From an uncultured Anaerolineae bacterium (GTDB taxonomy: Bacteria > Chloroflexota > Anaerolineae > Promineifilales > Promineifilaceae), in NCBI GenBank assembly GCA_905479495.1, contig CAJQMR010000024.1:1-64000 (forward strand): DNA of 64,000 nucleotides, read 5' to 3'. How positions within the stretch are numbered: position 1 is the first letter of the stretch; every line of letters begins with the position of its first letter. Made by a program: the position numbers and the translations under genes. Under the pieces are notes generated by a model. The model was not told the DNA's origin, did not search any database, and was given only the letters and a program-made list of their open reading frames with translations. Positions 61,546-64,000 of the stretch are shown here, piece by piece.

Positions 61546-62681
61546 TGCAATATCTTCCCCAACCACCATTTTAGCCGCTGCCGCACCCCCACCCTACGAC
61601 GAACAAAGTAGGCGTGGCGGCGGCTCTCGGCACGGAGGCGGGCGCGCCAGCTCAAGTTTAAATCAGCCGTGCGGCCAAAACTGATGCCACTGCCAGCCTG
61701 CTGCTGAATGACGTTGGCCAGCAACGGCCGTAAATCCAGGCCAAACGCCAGCAGTGGATGGCGCATTTCTTGCGTCGTCAGCACAAATTCGGTGGGAATA
61801 TTGGCCAGGGAGCGCGTACCGTACAGGTCCACAGTAAAATCGTAGGCGGCTAATTGATCCGTCAGCCGGTTTACTCGCTCTGGCAGCATTTCCTGAAACG
61901 CATCATACACCGCCACCGCCTCAGCCAGCGGCTGAAAGCGAAAGCTGGTTCGGCGCGTTTGCAGCGGCACCTGGAAAAACGACGTGCCGCGCACATGCGT
62001 GCCGCTGTCGCCAAAATTTGTGCTGAGCGATTCACGCGGGAAAACGTAAAAGCGGTCCGTTTGCACCAAATATTTTGTTTTCAGCGGGAACCAGTCAGTG
62101 GAGGGAAAGGTTTGGAACAACTCGTGCATGTTATCTGTGGGGAGAATCGTGGGAACGGCCGTTTCCCACCATTCCCGAAACTGCGCCCACTGCTTTTTTG
62201 TGTATGCTTGCCCCTGGAACCAGGCAATCTGCATAAAAAACACATCGCCATCGTCCAAATATGGGGTAAACGGTTCGTGGATAAGGCCATGAAACCACAG
62301 GGCATTCAGGGAAATCCCAGCAATCTGCGGATCGTCAGCATAAAAGTCCAAGGCGTCGGTCGCATAGCGGTACGCCATTGGCGACACAACCAGGTCGTCT
62401 TCCAACAAAATGATTGCACCGAACTCGTCTACCAGATCGCCACAGATAAATACGTGGTTGATGAGGCCATACGGCCGTTCTCTTACCACAATCCGCTTCT
62501 CCCCCAACGCCCACTCAAACTGCTGCGCCACCGCCAGCACCTGCGCAAACAAGTCGCCGCCCGCGTCAATTGAAATCACCAGCGGCACATCTACCGCCCC
62601 TCGCAGCGCCGCCAACGACACCAGCAGCCGTCGCAGCGCCACTGGGCGATTGTAAGCCACCACCACAATCGCAGGCTTCAT
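61539..62681 (-). CDS. glycosyltransferase family 2-like protein
   Basis: This 380-residue protein starts AIVVVAYNRPVALRRLL and has the GT-A pattern with IILLEDDLVVSP (the EDD-type metal-binding region, about 92-103), followed by long variable loops and a basic C-terminus (RHAYFVRRRVGVRQRLKWW). Such enzymes add sugars to cell-surface glycans. GGAG lies 9 bases before the ATG. Flippase and nucleoside phosphorylase genes lie upstream on the same strand. Donor and acceptor sugars are unknown. Confidence 0.78.
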   Translation of the reverse strand: MKPAIVVVAYNRPVALRRLLVSLAALRGAVDVPLVISIDAGGDLFAQVLAVAQQFEWALGEKRIVVRERPYGLINHVFICGDLVDEFGAIILLEDDLVVSPMAYRYATDALDFYADDPQIAGISLNALWFHGLIHEPFTPYLDDGDVFFMQIAWFQGQAYTKKQWAQFREWWETAVPTILPTDNMHELFQTFPSTDWFPLKTKYLVQTDRFYVFPRESLSTNFGDSGTHVRGTSFFQVPLQTRRTSFRFQPLAEAVAVYDAFQEMLPERVNRLTDQLAAYDFTVDLYGTRSLANIPTEFVLTTQEMRHPLLAFGLDLRPLLANVIQQQAGSGISFGRTADLNLSWRARLRAESRRHAYFVRRRVGVRQRLKWWLGKILHN

Positions 62682-62700
62682 TGAGGCTGCTCCGCAGAAA

Positions 62701-62786
62701 AAAATTCAACGCAAAGACGCAAAGGACGCAGAAAATAGCAAAGAAAAGAATAATAATCTGCGTAAATCTGCGTAATCTGTGGATTG
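62701..62786. repeat. nonamer-like tandem word tract
   Basis: Words of the form ACGCAAAGG repeat at a 9-base period (62709-62735), then words of the form ATCTGCGTA (62755-62780). There is no strong overall dyad. Similar words occur at 47230-47270 and 52755-52790, so this is a second family of short intergenic repeats. Confidence 0.45.
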
Positions 62787-62787
62787 T

Positions 62788-63540
62788 TCATCTCCATCGC
62801 TCCACAACTACATCAAGTGCCTTTTTGAGATGGCGTTCTGGACGTTTGGGGTCAGATGCTGGCTGCCAGACGCCGCCTGCCAATAAATCGCTGACGGCGA
62901 GCAGGGCGGCAGCTTGTTTTTGGCAATGTTGAGCCACGGCAAACAGGGCGGCCACCTCCATTTCTACGGTTTGCACACCATGTTGCTGGTAATGAGCCAC
63001 GGCCACGGCCGTTTCCCGATAAGGCGCATCGGTAGTCCAGGTAGGGCCTTTATGCAGAGGTAAGTTAGTGTGGCGCACGGCCGTTTCCAACCACGCCGTC
63101 AATGCTTGCGAAGCAGCCACCGTCGGAGCTGCCGGTAAATAATGATGCGAAGTACCTTCGTCGCGCACGGCCGACGCTGCCAGCACCAAATCGCCACAGG
63201 CCAATGATGACTGCAAGCCACCGGCTAATCCCAGCAGTACAAACTTTTCTACACCCCAGGCGGCAAACTCCTCCACCAAAACGCCAATCACCGGTGCCCC
63301 TACGCCAAACTGCCCGGCGACCGCCGCCTGATTTCCGGTTTTGCCCAGCAGATACACTTCGCCAAAAAAGCCTTCAACCCGCCTGCCCCGCCACCGCTTC
63401 ACTGCATGGCGCAGCACTGCCGCTTGCGGACAAAAGATGAGGAGTTTTGGAGGTGGGGGCAATCGAAGATGTTGTAGTCGGCTTGCCGCCGTCAGCAGCG
63501 GCTGGGAATCATCGCTTTGCGGATAATTGGGAAATTTCAC
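62788..63540 (-). CDS. nucleoside phosphorylase family protein
   Basis: This 250-residue protein starts with GTG at 63540 and has the PNP/UDP phosphorylase fold: VEKFVLLGLAGGLQSSLACGDLVLAAS, TWTTDAPYRETAVAV, and VEMEVAALFAVAQHCQKQAAALLAVSD. It splits a nucleoside with phosphate, probably uridine or a purine nucleoside, for salvage. The MEVAALF segment carries the ribose-binding Glu. It starts 7 bases after the flippase stop codon. Confidence 0.85.
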   Translation of the reverse strand: MKFPNYPQSDDSQPLLTAASRLQHLRLPPPPKLLIFCPQAAVLRHAVKRWRGRRVEGFFGEVYLLGKTGNQAAVAGQFGVGAPVIGVLVEEFAAWGVEKFVLLGLAGGLQSSLACGDLVLAASAVRDEGTSHHYLPAAPTVAASQALTAWLETAVRHTNLPLHKGPTWTTDAPYRETAVAVAHYQQHGVQTVEMEVAALFAVAQHCQKQAAALLAVSDLLAGGVWQPASDPKRPERHLKKALDVVVERWR

Positions 63541-63547
63541 TGATATT

Positions 63548-64000
63548 TCACCTGCGCTCTTGCCTGACCATGAACAATCCTACCAAGAGCAACCATTCAC
63601 CAGCTACCAGGCTCATTGCCACGCCAAATACGCCCTGTTGGGAAAAAGCAATTGTGGTGAGTACGGCCGTTCCCAGCAACACCACAAACGTCGCCAACAA
63701 GGCCAGCTTCTCCGCCCCAGCCACCACCAGTTCCACCGAAAGCGGCAGCGACAGCGTAAACGGCAGCACGCCCCAAGCCAGGATTCGCAGCAGAGAAACG
63801 GCCGTTTCATACCCATCACCAAACAACAAATTAACCAATGGCCGAGCCAGCAGCGTCAGAGCTGCGGCCGCCAAAAAACCATAGGCAAGCAGTCCCCAAC
63901 GATAATTGGAGATTGGAGATTGGAGATTATCATTCTCTAATCTCCAATCTCCAATCTCCGATCTCCCCCTGGCCAACACCGGAAACATCGCCCCCATCAC
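63548..64000 (-). CDS. polysaccharide flippase-like protein (C-terminal part, cut by window edge)
   Basis: The frame is open to the right edge; 150 C-terminal residues are visible. They contain MFPVLARGR, then ALTLLARPLVNLLFGDGYETAVSLLRILAWGVLPF and two further hydrophobic helices, typical of Wzx/MATE-type lipid-linked glycan flippases. Residues 14-33 of the visible part (SEIGDWRLENDNLQSPISNY) are the translation of a heptad dyad (63903-63966) that matches intergenic repeats elsewhere. The rest looks conserved in kind, so the insert is tolerated in a loop. Confidence 0.8.
   Translation of the reverse strand: MMGAMFPVLARGRSEIGDWRLENDNLQSPISNYRWGLLAYGFLAAAALTLLARPLVNLLFGDGYETAVSLLRILAWGVLPFTLSLPLSVELVVAGAEKLALLATFVVLLGTAVLTTIAFSQQGVFGVAMSLVAGEWLLLVGLFMVRQERR
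63903..63966. repeat. heptad dyad (GATTGGA) inside the flippase coding sequence
   Basis: On the minus strand the word GATTGGA is repeated about four times at a 7-base period, then the inverse (AATCTCC) about three times. The unit is nearly the same as in the intergenic dyad at 59157. It lies in frame and adds about 20 residues without a stop codon. Confidence 0.75.

Overview
The window looks like chromosomal DNA of a Chloroflexota bacterium (Anaerolineae/Ardenticatenia-like, moderate GC). This is inferred from the mix of luciferase-like oxidoreductases, a very large MalT/LuxR STAND regulator, Opp-type and sugar-type ABC importers with acidic lipoprotein tethers, a Dms-type molybdoenzyme with multihaem cytochromes, and HTH-fused citrate synthase. 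No rRNA, prophage, IS element, integrase or CRISPR array was seen. One tRNA gene (tRNA-Pro, CGG) is present.

Layout. 1-3256 (minus): acyl-CoA catabolism genes (PaaG-like hydratase/isomerase, SDR dehydrogenase, ACAD11-like acyl-CoA dehydrogenase, APH-type kinase cut by the left edge). 3506-4549 (plus): luciferase-like oxidoreductase, then tRNA-Pro with promoter and terminator. 4581-21783 (minus): a carbohydrate-use operon in the order solute-binding lipoprotein, two Opp-type permeases, two ATPases, a decayed YdjC/ChbG deacetylase, GH3, GH2 beta-mannosidase, GH3, alpha/beta hydrolase, GH1, MFS transporter. A divergent 999-residue MalT-like activator (22147-25146) probably controls it. 25143-41898 (minus): a respiratory molybdoenzyme island. 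In transcription order it holds a CoA-binding protein, sensor kinase, a second DmsC, a NarL-type regulator, DmsA, DmsB, DmsC, two multihaem cytochromes with CxxCK sites, a FecR-like membrane protein, a TorD chaperone, a polyferredoxin, a radical SAM protein and an FmdE-like protein. 42301-47240 (plus): small membrane and ABM-like proteins, glutamate dehydrogenase, AsnA and adenosine-specific kinase. 47290-50467 (minus): a second sugar ABC importer. 50953-53958 (plus): F420/FMN-type oxidoreductase, TolB-like propeller and Gfo/Idh/MocA dehydrogenase. 54001-57422 (minus): a hybrid kinase and an unusual sigma4-HTH/receiver protein. 57926-61491: two citrate synthases around a threonine dehydratase. 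61539-64000 (minus): glycosyltransferase, nucleoside phosphorylase and a flippase cut by the right edge.

Two genome-scale sequence habits stand out. The octamer palindrome ACGGCCGT occurs about 85 times by hand count, roughly once per 750 bases, inside genes in all frames and inside terminators; about one copy would be expected by chance. Several intergenic dyads are built from short tandem words with a 7-base period, and one of these sits in frame inside the flippase gene. Together they resemble the HIP1 octamer and the heptanucleotide STRR repeats of filamentous cyanobacteria, but with different sequences.

The strongest candidate for an undescribed system is the 25-42 kb molybdoenzyme island. 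It combines a DmsABC-type reductase with extracytoplasmic multihaem cytochromes that contain CxxCK haem sites, a radical SAM/FmdE pair and its own two-component system with a second DmsC between the kinase and the regulator.
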